Position numbers and translations under genes: made by a program | The notes under the pieces: generated by a model | Seen by the model: only the letters and a program-made list of their open reading frames with translations | The model's database searches: none | Told to the model about the DNA's origin: nothing | Shown: positions 11,100 through 21,136 of the stretch, piece after piece | Layout of the letters: each line of letters begins with the position of its first letter | How positions within the stretch are numbered: the first letter of the stretch is position 1 | Assembly: GCA_028023455.1 (NCBI GenBank) | Contig: JAQFVV010012530.1 | Location: 3,222,254-3,286,253 of the forward strand | Length of the DNA: 64,000 bases | Direction of reading: 5' to 3' | From: Epiperipatus broadwayi | Taxonomy: Eukaryota; Onychophora; Udeonychophora; Euonychophora; Peripatidae

Positions 11100-11830
11100 T
11101 TAAAATTCAGCACCAGCAGTTCTTAACCAATCAAAAGCTAACTCCTCCAAATTATGTTGAGCAAAGAGGCCAACAGGAGTTTAATAAATTGGACACTCCC
11201 TGTAAATACATACTATAGTTTGTGGTCTTTCACAGTCACAGTTTGGAGAGTCTATAAATCCCTACTTGTCAACATGTAACAATATTTATCCTAACTCATT
11301 CTGATTGTGCTAATCTTCAACCAGAGTTCTAGGAAGAAACTAGATGTTAAGAGGTTAAGGCCAGCTATTAAAGTGTATATATTTATGTTGGAATCATGCC
11401 AGACATGGATCCACATTCTGTTGTTATCCAATGCAGGTGGCTTCTGAAGATTACCAGTAAGCCAGAAAGGTTGTCTTGATTTTAGCCTGAGATTTTGGAG
11501 ACTGATTAGAGAGAAAATGGTCAGATGATTTGGTAGCCCAACAAATTTGTTAAATTCATTGATAGATGCCAAACTGTGCTGAGATTATGTGGAGGGTTAT
11601 TTGAGAGTACAGATATTCTACTGGTGTTGATTTAAGAGTGACAAAAATAAGATGCAAGGTGTAGTATCTGCAAGATTAATGTGCATACTTCTGCCATACA
11701 CTTGAGCACAGTACTCAGCCACAGAATAAATAAGTGCTAATCCAGAAGTTCTAAGGATGTCAGCATTAGAACCTCATGTGATGCCTGCAAGGTTGGAGGT
11801 GATATTATTTATGGATGTAAATTGAAAGTA
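11100..11830 (-). pseudogene. LINE C-terminal remnant
   Basis: Read on the minus strand, the frame gives DSPNCDCERPQTI, then ECPIY and FDWLRTAGAEF. The P-x-C-x-C-G-x-x-Q-T...C-P...A-x-x-WL pattern is the C-terminal end of a non-LTR retrotransposon ORF2. Upstream on the same strand, 11291-11572 is open (93 codons) and holds the weakly conserved stretch that precedes it. Stops interrupt it. Confidence 0.55.
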
Positions 11831-13060
11831 AAATAAAAGATGTCAAAATTATTAATCTCTAAAAGTTTATATTAGGTTAATTTAATATATAAACAAAAAA
11901 CTCTGAAATAAACTTTATGATATACAAATATTAATATTTACAAATAATAACAATTACTTCCACATTATTCAGAATAGCATTTTTACAGTAAACTGGCTAT
12001 AGCTATTATTTATTTTTACATATTGGTATTTTGTAAATTAAATAATTTATTCCAAATTTTTTTGTTTATTCCATATTTAATCTGATTACGCCTTTACTCA
12101 AAATAGTGAGAACAATTGTTTTTCCAAAATGCCTCATAAAGTAAAATCTCACATAAAAATAACCAATTATAATGAGTTTCTATAGGTGAAAAATATTTTT
12201 TTCCTTTAAATGTAAAATTTAAAAAAATTCAATTAATCATGCAGTTTTTCATTATGATGTTTTTTCAGGTGAAAGTCAAGAAATTAAAATTTGCATTTTC
12301 CACCATCTACTGAAAAATTTTGTAAATTTTTTCACATATATTTTTTTCTAATATTTTAATTTCAAAAAATTCAAAAAATGTCAGAATAATCAAATATGTA
12401 GATCTTCAAAGTTTCTTAAACTCTATGATGATGTGTGCATATATATGGTAATCTCAAACTTTTTGAGATTACTTTGAGAAAATATTATGATGGTCTAAAA
12501 ACTTGATTTTGTGAAAAGTTAATATTATTTTTGTATAAAAATTGTGTAATTATTGAAATCAAATATATATATTATTACCTATTTATTTTTTACAGAAATG
12601 TTTTATTTTTAAATATAAAAGCTTATATTCTTCTGAGTAACATCAGTATAGCAATTACAACTATGGGCAATTCAATAGTCTAGAAAATGTCATGACTAAA
12701 CAATCCATAATAATACATTTAGGGATATCATAAAAATTACTAATAAATTGTAAACATTTAAAGCATAATATGATTGATTTACTAATTATCGAAAATAATT
12801 GGTTGAGATTTTTAAAACAAACATCAAACAAAGAAGATTCCATTCATTTTGCAAATTAAATCTGCTCCACCTAAAATTTGATGATGAAACGGTGCTTTGT
12901 TTTGCTTAAATTAAATTTTTAAAATAATTCTGAAAATCAAATGTAATTTTTTAAAATTTTATTTATTTAACTTTTAAACAAAAATATCTGTCAAATGATG
13001 TCAAAGTTATTATATTCTGATAAATAATAATGTATAATGTTCAAATGTGTGTTAGACAAT
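11831..13060. other. Intronic sequence, nothing recognised
   Basis: Very AT-rich intron with no recognised element or exon. Confidence 0.4.
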
Positions 13061-13065
13061 ACTAT

Positions 13066-13375
13066 ATGTAAAAACTTTAATATTTGCGTTGATATTAAAA
13101 ATACACACACTTATATAATTCGGAAAGCAAAACTATATATAAATCAAATCAAATCAGAACAAATCAAAACATAAATGACAAACTTTGTTGATTCTTCTAA
13201 CGTTTTCGAAGGTATAACCTTCATTTTCAAGAAGTACACAATCTCTTAATTTTCCACGATGTGCAAATATGCAAAATAGGCAAAATATGCTAATCAGGAT
13301 AAAAACATTTAAACTTGCCACGTTCATCGCGTGTGTGTATTTCTAATATCAACGCAAATTTTATAGTTTTTACAT
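13066..13375. mobile_element. MITE-like element with about 45-bp TIRs
   Basis: The left end is ATGTAAAAACTTTAATATTT, then GCGTTGATATTAAAAATACACACAC. The right end is its reverse complement with a few changes (GTGTGTGTATTTCTAATATC, AACGC, then AGTTTTTACAT). It is 310 bp with no ORF. The interior carries AACGTTTTCGAAGGTATAACC. No target duplication was resolved. Confidence 0.75.
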
Positions 13376-13529
13376 AAATAATAATGGTTTAATATTAAAA
13401 TGAAGGTTGAGAGCTTAAAGTAAGTGAGAACAAAGAAATCAGTCAGAATATGGGAGGATTTAAACAAATAAAACTTAAATGAAACATTTTACTAAGTATG
13501 TTATTAAAATCTAACTTCATTGCTCTCAA

Positions 13530-13692
13530 ATTCAAAGCTCCTCACAGACCAAAGCCACAAGCTAGAAACTAATCAGAGGATATTAGATGAGTAGGCACTA
13601 GATAGAAATTTTATGCACAAACCTTCCTGCATTCATTGATTATTTTGGCTTGCACCGAGTGGCGCTACTGTATGGAGAGTATTGCCTCTGTG
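13530..13692 (-). mobile_element. Palindromic family P, right-half copy
   Basis: It matches the right arm of the 3.9-4.5 kb copy (GCCACAAGCTAGAAACTA, GAGTAGGCACTAGATAG, GGCTTGCACCGAGTGG, CTACTGTATGGAGAGT). The other arm is missing. Confidence 0.65.
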
Positions 13693-13844
13693 TAGTATTT
13701 AATTAATTAATTTATTACACCTTTAATCATTTGTTTAAGAATTCTTTACATACTAAATATGCTGTAATATTAAAGTTTTATAACAGAAATGGAAATATAA
13801 TTTTATAGTAAATTGCAATAATTAATTAATTTATTTTCTTACAG

Positions 13845-14081
13845 TTACATAATGGATTTGCAAAAATAAATATTTCAAAAGACTCAACAAATCTTACTTC
13901 GATATTAAATGAATATTTTAGAGAATCATTTCTTACAATTGAAGCCAAAGTTACCGATGCAGCTGGGAGTGATTCTATAACTACCAGTGTAAACTCAACC
14001 TTTATAAGAAGCACACCTTATCATTTGAGTTTTGAAAAAACTTTGCCAAATTACAAGCCAGGTCTACCTTTTCAACCTAAA
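13845..14081 (+). CDS. CD109/TEP-like gene, exon 4 (end of MG3, start of MG4)
   Basis: A 237-bp, 79-codon exon, phase 0 at both ends, between TTACAG and GTGAGT. It reads LHNGFAKINISKD..., then FLTIEAKVTDAAGSD (end of MG3), then PYHLSFEKTLPNYKPGLPFQPK. The Y-x-L-x-F...YKPGLPF-x-x-K block is the standard start of MG4 in A2M, C3, CD109 and insect TEPs. NLT and NST are candidate glycosylation sites. The reading frame is open with no frameshift, so the exon looks functional. Confidence 0.92.
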
Positions 14082-14174
14082 GTGAGTATCTCACAGTTAA
14101 AACATGAGTGTTTACCCTTTGTTAGAATGTGCTATACAGCAAAGCTAATTGTGTTGCATTATTTTCTGTTCCAG

Positions 14175-14351
14175 GTTACTGTTCGATATCCTTATGGGCA
14201 AATGGCTGACACAAAAGTTTTATTAAGGGTGACTCTTCTATTAAAGAATAATAATAAAAAAGAAATAGAACTTAATATTCAAAATACTTTCGATGGACTT
14301 GTGCAATTTATGTTTTTTATACCTGAAGATACTATTGGGGCAACATTACAT
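14175..14351 (+). CDS. CD109/TEP-like gene, exon 5 (MG4)
   Basis: A 177-bp, 59-codon exon, phase 0 at both ends, between TTCCAG and GTAAGT, after a 93-bp intron. It reads VTVRYPYGQMADTKV..., then NTFDGLVQFMFFIPEDT. The [TD]-x-x-G-L-x-x-F-x-[IF]-P pattern is the conserved core of MG4. A palindromic repeat begins 78 bp after the donor, at the head of a 14.2-kb intron. The open frame continues into the intron to 14435, but the GTAAGT donor and the family alignment put the end at 14351. Confidence 0.92.
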
Positions 14352-14424
14352 GTAAGTCTTTCTGTGTCAAATAAAACAATTCACAAACCCTTATATGAAT
14401 CAAATAAAGTACAGCCACTACTTA

Positions 14425-14872
14425 CTTTTAAGTAGTAAATATATTTTCCTCACTCCAGTTCTGCCATCTAGTGTAAGTTTGAGTAATTAATAGATAGCAG
14501 AAGATAGAGTTTAATAAGTTCCTATCCAGTACTATTCCAGATTCCCAAATTAAAAATTTAATTTACAGCTTTCCTAAGTTGACTAAGATTCAAAACATTA
14601 AAATGTTTTCGAATTTCAGGATAACAAGCTAGTAAAAAAAAGAAATAAAAGGTAGCGACTAGAGAAAAAGTTCATTAATCCAATAAATCAACATGCACTG
14701 GATAGAAATCCAAAACTCATCACCGATATAGGCTATAAGACAAGAATTAGTTTGAGGACATAAAGAGGATAGCACTGGAAAGGAATTTATCATTAACTAG
14801 TATTTTATAATTACTCTAACTTTCACTAGATGGCAGATCTGGAGTTGAAGAAATAGAATTGCTACTTAACTT
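14425..14872. mobile_element. Palindromic repeat just after exon 5 (family P-like)
   Basis: The left arm TTAAGTAGTAAATATATTTT, then CACTCCAGTTCTGCCATCTAG pairs with the right arm CTAGATGGCAGATCTGGAG, then GAATTGCTACTTAA. The inner sequence (CTATCCAGTACTATTCCAGA ... CACTGGATAGAAATCC) is a diverged version of family P. It starts 78 bp after the exon 5 donor, so a hairpin in the pre-mRNA could form close to the splice site. Confidence 0.7.
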
Positions 14873-16640
14873 CTTTTATATATATTGTTACTTTATTAAA
14901 GGATAGGTAGCTGTGTAATATTGTTTTAGTTTGCTGAAAAAGCGTATTAAAGTTATAATATAGATTTAAAAATCTATGATATCTCTGTCATAACGAAATT
15001 AATAAATTCAAGATGATAAACATATAATCAAAGAGAATGGCGAAAATGTTAAATATAATCATAATGCAGATTAGGCGTAACAGGCTTCGTTAAATTTAAC
15101 TGTTGCCTTTGACAATAGAAACAGCACAAAAACTGTTTTACGATTGTATTTAATATTTTCACAATTACTATCTTTGATATAGTTTTATGTAGCGACACGA
15201 TAAAATAAATTATATTAAGAAGTATCAATCAATAGTATTTATCAATTACCATGATCAAATTGGTATTTATTTGTGAGTGCGATCGGAAAGAAATTTCATG
15301 TATATCCATAACTTAAAATCTGTTTTTCAATATACAAATATAAAGAATATTTGAATTTTACTTTTAACAAACAAACTCATAAAGCCATTTAAAGTTCAAC
15401 ATTTTTGCACAATAGTAGATAAACTCATAAAACATTTCATTTTATTGTAAAAAGAAACTATTTCAAAAGAAATGAGGCAGATAGATAGAAAGTAAATAAT
15501 GTGTTAAAAAACTATTTATAAGAAGAGTGTAGTAAAATGTTTTACTTGTTTATTTTTATCTTTATTGATTTGAACTGTAGGTTTTGATTTTGGAAGAGCA
15601 TTGTAAAAAATATCCTAAATTTACAAAAGATGTTAAGGCCACTAAAGTTTCTGATTTCACTTAAGACTTGAACCTCAGCTCACAAATATTGGATGTGAAT
15701 ACTCTATAAATATGTAAAATTTATTGATGTTTAAAACTGAAAATGTGAGCAAGTATTTTGAGGATTATTATTTCATAAAAATATCAGTTTTTGAGTCTCC
15801 ATATTACAGCAACTATTTCAACATGCTTTAATTGAGTGAATTGGCAATAGGAAGCTATAATATTTGTTATTAACTTTTTTAAGACGATTCATTAAACATT
15901 TTTTTTTATTGCTGAACAGACCTCAGTTCTATTATCTTACATATAAAATCCCTGTTTCTCTTTTATCTGATTGGTGAATGTATGTTTGTTCATAAGGCTG
16001 TTATATATCAAATTAAAAAAAAAAACTGTTACATTTGTCCATATTATGAAGAATATTTTATGCGATGGAAGCAATTCTGCCATTAATAGTTCTCTGTAAC
16101 ACTGTCAAATTTATATATCAAACATAACAGATATATTTAAAAATTTAAATTAGAAGCTTAATTTGATTATGAGCATCTTATTCAAATCAAGTAATTCTAC
16201 AAAGCAAAACAACAAATTGTTAAAGCAACCATTAAAAAAAAAAACCATTACACAAAGTCCAGGCTGGCTAGGAAGTAATTCTGCCCTTAACAAACTATAA
16301 TACGAAAACGACCAGGTACATTTATCACATTTATTTATATAATATTAAAATGTTTTGCTTAATTTATTACATTAATTCTTCAAAAAATTTTTTTAAAGCA
16401 ACTAATTAAAAAAACCCATGGTCTTTATAGACCAGGTACATCTGGTTGGAGTAATAACAATCTTGTTGTTAGTTAGTATAAAGTCGTGATGTTTTATTCT
16501 AGCACCTCTAGCGGCAGATTCCGATAATGGTTTTTATTATATTCACTAAAATAAGATTTTTTTACCAACACATTTTGATATCCAGCTGAAAATCGATTTT
16601 GGAACTTTTAGTTCCGAGATATTTCATACTAGCAACTCTT
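14873..16640. other. Intronic sequence, nothing coding recognised
   Basis: AT-rich. GACCAGGTACAT occurs at about 16309 and 16429, hinting at a degenerate repeated unit. No exon or transposase is seen. Confidence 0.4.
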
Positions 16641-17215
16641 AAGCCTAAGTACTAACCATTTGCCTTGCAATTTATATTTGAAATATGCTAATCATAGTCA
16701 TAATCATAATCGCTATTTTCAACCACTATCAATCCACTACAGGATTAAATTCTCATTAAGTTCAATCCAATTTTTCAGATCCATAGTCTCTTTTCTCTAT
16801 ATTATTCCAGCAAATTTACTAGGTGATTTACAATTTCTTGGGATCCAATTTACAACTTCAACTTACCATTTACTATCATTTTTTTTAGCAATATGTCCGG
16901 TTCAACTCCACCACAGTCTTTTAATTCTTTCAATAATATTAGCAAAACCTGTTTGTTCTCTTACCCAAGCATTTTGCTTTTTCAATCTCTTCTTGTTACT
17001 CTTAAAAATACGTCTCTCCACACTTTTTTGAGTGATATAAAGTTTCTGTATTGCTCTTTTGTGAAGTATCCAAGTCTCAGATCCATAAATAAAAAATGAT
17101 AAAACATGTCTATTAAAAACCTTTTTTTCAAACACATAGATATATTTCAATTTTAATATTGTTACTTCTATCAAAAATACTCTAAACAAGTTTAATTCTA
17201 TGATTAATTTTATCT
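16640..17215 (-). pseudogene. LINE ORF2 C-terminal remnant, copy 1 (RTE-like)
   Basis: The minus-strand frame at 16902-17189 reads KVFNRHVLSFFIYGSETW, then KRAIQKLYITQKSVERRI and WVREQTGFANIIERIKRLWW. The Y-G-S-E-T-W, Q-[RK]-x-x-E-R-R-[IM] and W-[IV]-R-x-x-T-x-[VF]-x-D/N-[VI]-I motifs are the standard post-RT region of RTE-like non-LTR elements. It is truncated, with stops on either side. Confidence 0.75.
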
Positions 17216-17219
17216 ATTA

Positions 17220-17720
17220 TGTTCATATTTGAAACTTCAACTGTCCATCTACTATCATCTCTTCTAGCGATAAGTCTGATCAAGCTCCATTTCATTTTTT
17301 AAATTCTTTTCAATTATAACAGTGATACCTATTTGTTTTCTCACGGATATGCTTTGTTTTTAATCTTTTCTTGTTACAACTAACATATATATATCTCTAT
17401 CTCAGTGAGTATCTGAAGTCTTTTTATTGATTTTCAATTAAGTATTTAAATCTCAGATCCATAAATAAGAACTGATAGGCATATTTAATTTTAATATTAA
17501 GTTATTTTTACCAAAAGTACTCTATTTAAGTTTAATTCTGCGAATAATTTCATCCATTATTTTTTCGTCAGTATTAATAATCTGACCAAGATATTTGTAA
17601 TTATTAACTTCTATTTCATAAATATCAATAGATCTTTTTCGAAAAAATCCTTTGAAGAGTTTTTTTTTTTTTTAATATTTATTTTTAGCCCTATTTTCTT
17701 ATTCTCATCTGATAATATTT
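17220..17720 (-). pseudogene. LINE ORF2 remnant, copy 2 in tandem
   Basis: Immediately beside copy 1 and homologous to it, but more decayed. The minus strand reads W-K-N-type C-terminal text, then VNNYKYLGQIINTDEKIMDE near 17550-17610, the YKYLG motif that follows the RT domain. The two same-strand fragments in series may be nested insertions or a tandem duplication. Confidence 0.6.
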
Positions 17721-19150
17721 ATAATTGCTCAAAGTTCTAAAATGTAATTTGAAAAAAAAAACCAGTCATACCATTTATAGTGATTTAAATATTTTCCAGG
17801 CACTGGTCAATATTCCATTTTACTGTATAAAATACTTCTTATAAAATTGGTAAATATGCTAGCAATTAAACATTATTTATTTCTATCTCAATTGCACAGT
17901 AATCACATTTTATTGTACTCCCTTCCCGTTCTAATATTTGATTACGAAATGTCAAGCCATTCTGAAACCAGTTAGCCCCAATGTGACTGCTTGTAATTCA
18001 TCTTATATATATATTATCGTTTTATTTTTAGTGACTATTTGTTCGTGACAACCAATCAGCTTATCTTTAAATAATTTATTTTGATATGCAATACATCTTC
18101 TTTTGCTTGAGAATTGTTATCCATTTTTGAAATTTATCACAGTAGAATATCTACATGTGTTGGAATCAATTGACAAATTTATTAAACGATTTTGGATACT
18201 TTTCAGCATTGGAATATCATGACAATTCTATTCCTACTTCTAGACTACTTTTACTGATGATAAAAATTAATTTTAACAATAACATCACATGACATTTCTA
18301 TATGCTTACTCATGTTTCCAAAGCAGTTGTCTTCACTCTATTCTAAGCTTGAGTAATCAATGGATATATGATGACAGCTGTTTTCGACTTCATTAATACA
18401 ATTTAACATTTCAAAATTGGAATTAATGCTTTCATGCACATGGAAGCCATATTTTATTCCTTTATACTATTAAGAGAATCTGATATAAAAAAACCCTAAG
18501 TTTCAAACTAAGAGTATTCAACAAAGTAGTCTGAGTTTGAAACTTTAGGATTTTTCAAATTTTAGGTTATTATCTTAAATAATGTAATTGACTAAGATTT
18601 TACTACTGCCCCTTCAAACTGTATTTCTAAACAAATAATAATTAACCGCTAGACATGGTTGTATTGTCATATTAAATTAATGATATTTTTGTTGAATATT
18701 AGGAAACTCTTGACTCAAGCCACTTAATAGAGACTTTTAAAATGACAAGAGCATATTATCCTTTATACTTAAATGGAATTATATAGGCCAATCATAAGTA
18801 TCTTGGATTGAGAGTGACAATATTTTAATTATTCATTTTACTTCCACTTTCTTTATTAGCATGAATATTCGCAAAATTTTAACATTTGCTGTCTATTAAT
18901 ATTAAGAGATTCTAGAATTAATATAATTGACTAAGATATTTTAGTAATGCAGCTCGATAGTTTAATATTCAGCAAAAACATCATTGATTTATATGACGAT
19001 ACAGCACATGTGTAATGCTTAATTACCATCTGTTTATAACTACTTTAAATAATATAAAGAAATAAAAGGTCACTGCTAGATTTAAAAATACATTAGTTCC
19101 AACTTTTAATCATAATCTTCACTTTGAAGGCAAACATCAGAATTTGGTCT
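17721..19150. other. Intronic sequence with a small hairpin
   Basis: A hairpin at about 18490-18556 pairs CCCTAAGTTTCAAACT with AGTTTGAAACTTTAGGA. Otherwise nothing is recognised. Confidence 0.5.
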
Positions 19151-19152
19151 GA

Positions 19153-19725
19153 AGTTATACCATCCGGCAACTATTCATTATTAAATAACCCAACAGTTGG
19201 ATGGCCACCTATGTCCATTGATTACTTAAACTTACAGTAAGACTGAAAGTTTAAGTAATCAATATTGTAAGTTTAAAATAATATAGGCACTATTGCACCT
19301 GACCGCAAAGCTACTTTTTACTTAAAAACAAAATAAAATTATATTACTCTGCAAGCACTTTGAAGAGATGTGCTGTCATCTTCATAGCTCTAAATGAAGT
19401 AATTATATGCAAATTATGAAAAGTTCAAAGATTAATTGAACTTTGCATAATTTGCATATAATTACTTCACTTAGAGGTATGAAGATGAGAGCACATCTAT
19501 TGAAAGCGCTTGCAGAGTAATATAATTTTATTTTGTTTTTAAGTAAAAAGTAGTTTTGCGGTCAGGTGCAATAGCGCCTATATTATTTTACAAATATAGT
19601 TTCGCACGCAAAGTTTTCGAGTTAGGGTTGAATTACAACATTGTAAGTTTAAGTAATCAATGGACATAGATGGTCACCCAACTGTAAGGTTATTTAATAA
19701 TCAATAGTTACCAGATGGTATTTTT
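19153..19725. repeat. Nested large palindrome (fold-back element)
   Basis: The outer arms (about 19153-19240 and 19638-19722) pair TATTAAATAACC, CCTATGTCCATTGATTACTT with AAGTAATCAATGGACATAG, GGTTATTTAATAATC. The inner arms (about 19283-19440 and 19441-19595) are close to a perfect palindrome, meeting at TCAAAGATTAATTGAACTTT, and include AGGCACTATTGCACCTGACC on the left and its complement on the right. Nothing coding is present. The structure suggests one fold-back inserted in another. Confidence 0.8.
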
Positions 19726-20230
19726 TTGATCACAAAAAAATAGCCCACCTAGAATTTACTGAAAAAGACAAACAATCAACTAAGCTATTTAAAGGTACTT
19801 CAGAAATTACAAGATTCTGTTTAAAAAAAACAGACCCAAATTGTAGTTTTACAAGTGGATCATTCATCATGATATAGTACACTCACGATGAGAGTCTTTT
19901 TGGCCCAAAAATCAATTACACAACCAGACCATCCTGCCTATTCCTCTCATTTAATTCCCTGCGATTTTTGGTTATTTCCAAAATTAAAACCATGTTGAAA
20001 GAATGAAGATTTTGTATTATAATTGATATCCAAAAAAATGTGAGACAGCTGCTCAACAGTATTCCTGCAAATGAATTCCAGGTGTGCTTCCAAAATATGA
20101 ACACCATTTTAATCAGTGTATAGATGCATAAAGGGACTACTTTGAAAGGACAATAGCCATCAATGTACAATTCCTATGTATATTTTATAAAGATGGATTC
20201 CGGAAATTAAATTGTCACATCTTGCATATA
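19726..20230 (+). pseudogene. mariner-type transposase 3' remnant
   Basis: Broken frames read FIHHD near 19862, then ITQPDHPAYSSHLIPCDFWLFPK near 19913-19980 (split here as HPAYSSHLIPCDFWL and FPKIKTML). HHDN...PYSPDLAPCDFWLFP is the catalytic region of mariner (D,D34D) transposases. Both catalytic Asp positions are visible, but a frameshift separates them. A later W/R..KCI...G..F-like stretch (about 20085-20150) fits the C-terminus. The N-terminal half was not found. Confidence 0.75.
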
Positions 20231-20620
20231 TATATATATATAAACAAAATTAAATAAAAATGAGCATTGAATAATAATTTATAGCATTGCTTAATTGCAG
20301 TGAGATACCTGTTTTTATATTTTAACAAAATTTAGGTTTGCAACAAGGATGTAAAGGATCTATTAAAGTCATAAATGCAAACAAATGTCCTAAAGCCAGA
20401 GATTTCAGATTAATAATTTTTTTATCTGTATTAGACCGATAAGCAGTTAGAAAATAAAAACTAGTCATGATATAACATGCAGAGAGGGTAAGCCAAGTCT
20501 GATATAAAGCTCTGGTCATCCCAATTGAAGATTGAGCCTTCAAACTAATTGTTCGGTACTTACAAAATATTATACGTTAAATACCTAATGTGATTTTCTA
20601 TTAGAATAGAGAATGAAGAT
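20231..20620. other. Short open stretch of unknown origin
   Basis: A 73-codon minus-strand open frame (20322-20543) with no recognised domain, bounded by AT-rich DNA and a (TA)n run at 20227-20242. It is probably a fragment of a repeat. Confidence 0.3.
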
Positions 20621-20624
20621 GATA

Positions 20625-21115
20625 TAAAGAGAAAAAGAATTATGAGTTGAGAACTTGGAATGGGCAATGTCTATCTGAAAAATTAAATAAAGTAATAGAT
20701 GAAATTGAAAAAGAATATGGCTCAGAAATCTGAGAAAGTATGATGCGAGAAGCTACTAACCATTGATTAATACAAGTGAATATATCCACATATGAGCAAC
20801 AAATAACAATATTAGGGGTTTGTACTCCTGTGAATATTAAAGATGGTGTTTTTGAACAATTAAATAACAAAATTATAAAAATTGGAATATTTTAAATAAT
20901 CGAATTATAGAAAGGAAGTCATTAATGAAAAAGTAAGTTGGAAAAGAAAAGCCAAAATTGTCAGATATTAGGATTAAGATAGGTAAATGAGAATGTAATC
21001 CATCTCTTGTATGTATTAAATGGTTTTTATCAATATATAAAATTCTTAAATACAGATGAACTCGGAATACATATCACCCTAAAGCTATTATAAAGTTTGT
21101 TATATTATGACAAAA
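20625..21115 (+). pseudogene. LINE endonuclease-domain remnant
   Basis: Plus-strand frames give LRTWNGQC near 20645, then QVNISTYEQQITILGVCTPVN near 20775-20835 (read as ISTYEQQITILGV then CTPVNIKDG). L-x-TWN-[VG]-x and [VI]-x-[VI]-Y-A-P are the start and core of the AP-endonuclease domain of non-LTR retrotransposons. The frame is broken. Confidence 0.6.
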
Positions 21116-21136
21116 TATGATTTTCAAGATATAGAT

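Noticed and set aside
14352-14435. Extension of exon 5 to the stop at 14435
   Set aside because: A consensus GTAAGT donor sits where the family alignment ends and the added residues do not resemble MG4. Intron retention is possible but unsupported.
20322-20543. 73-codon minus-strand frame as a gene
   Set aside because: No domain, no splice context, and it lies between a mariner remnant and a LINE remnant.
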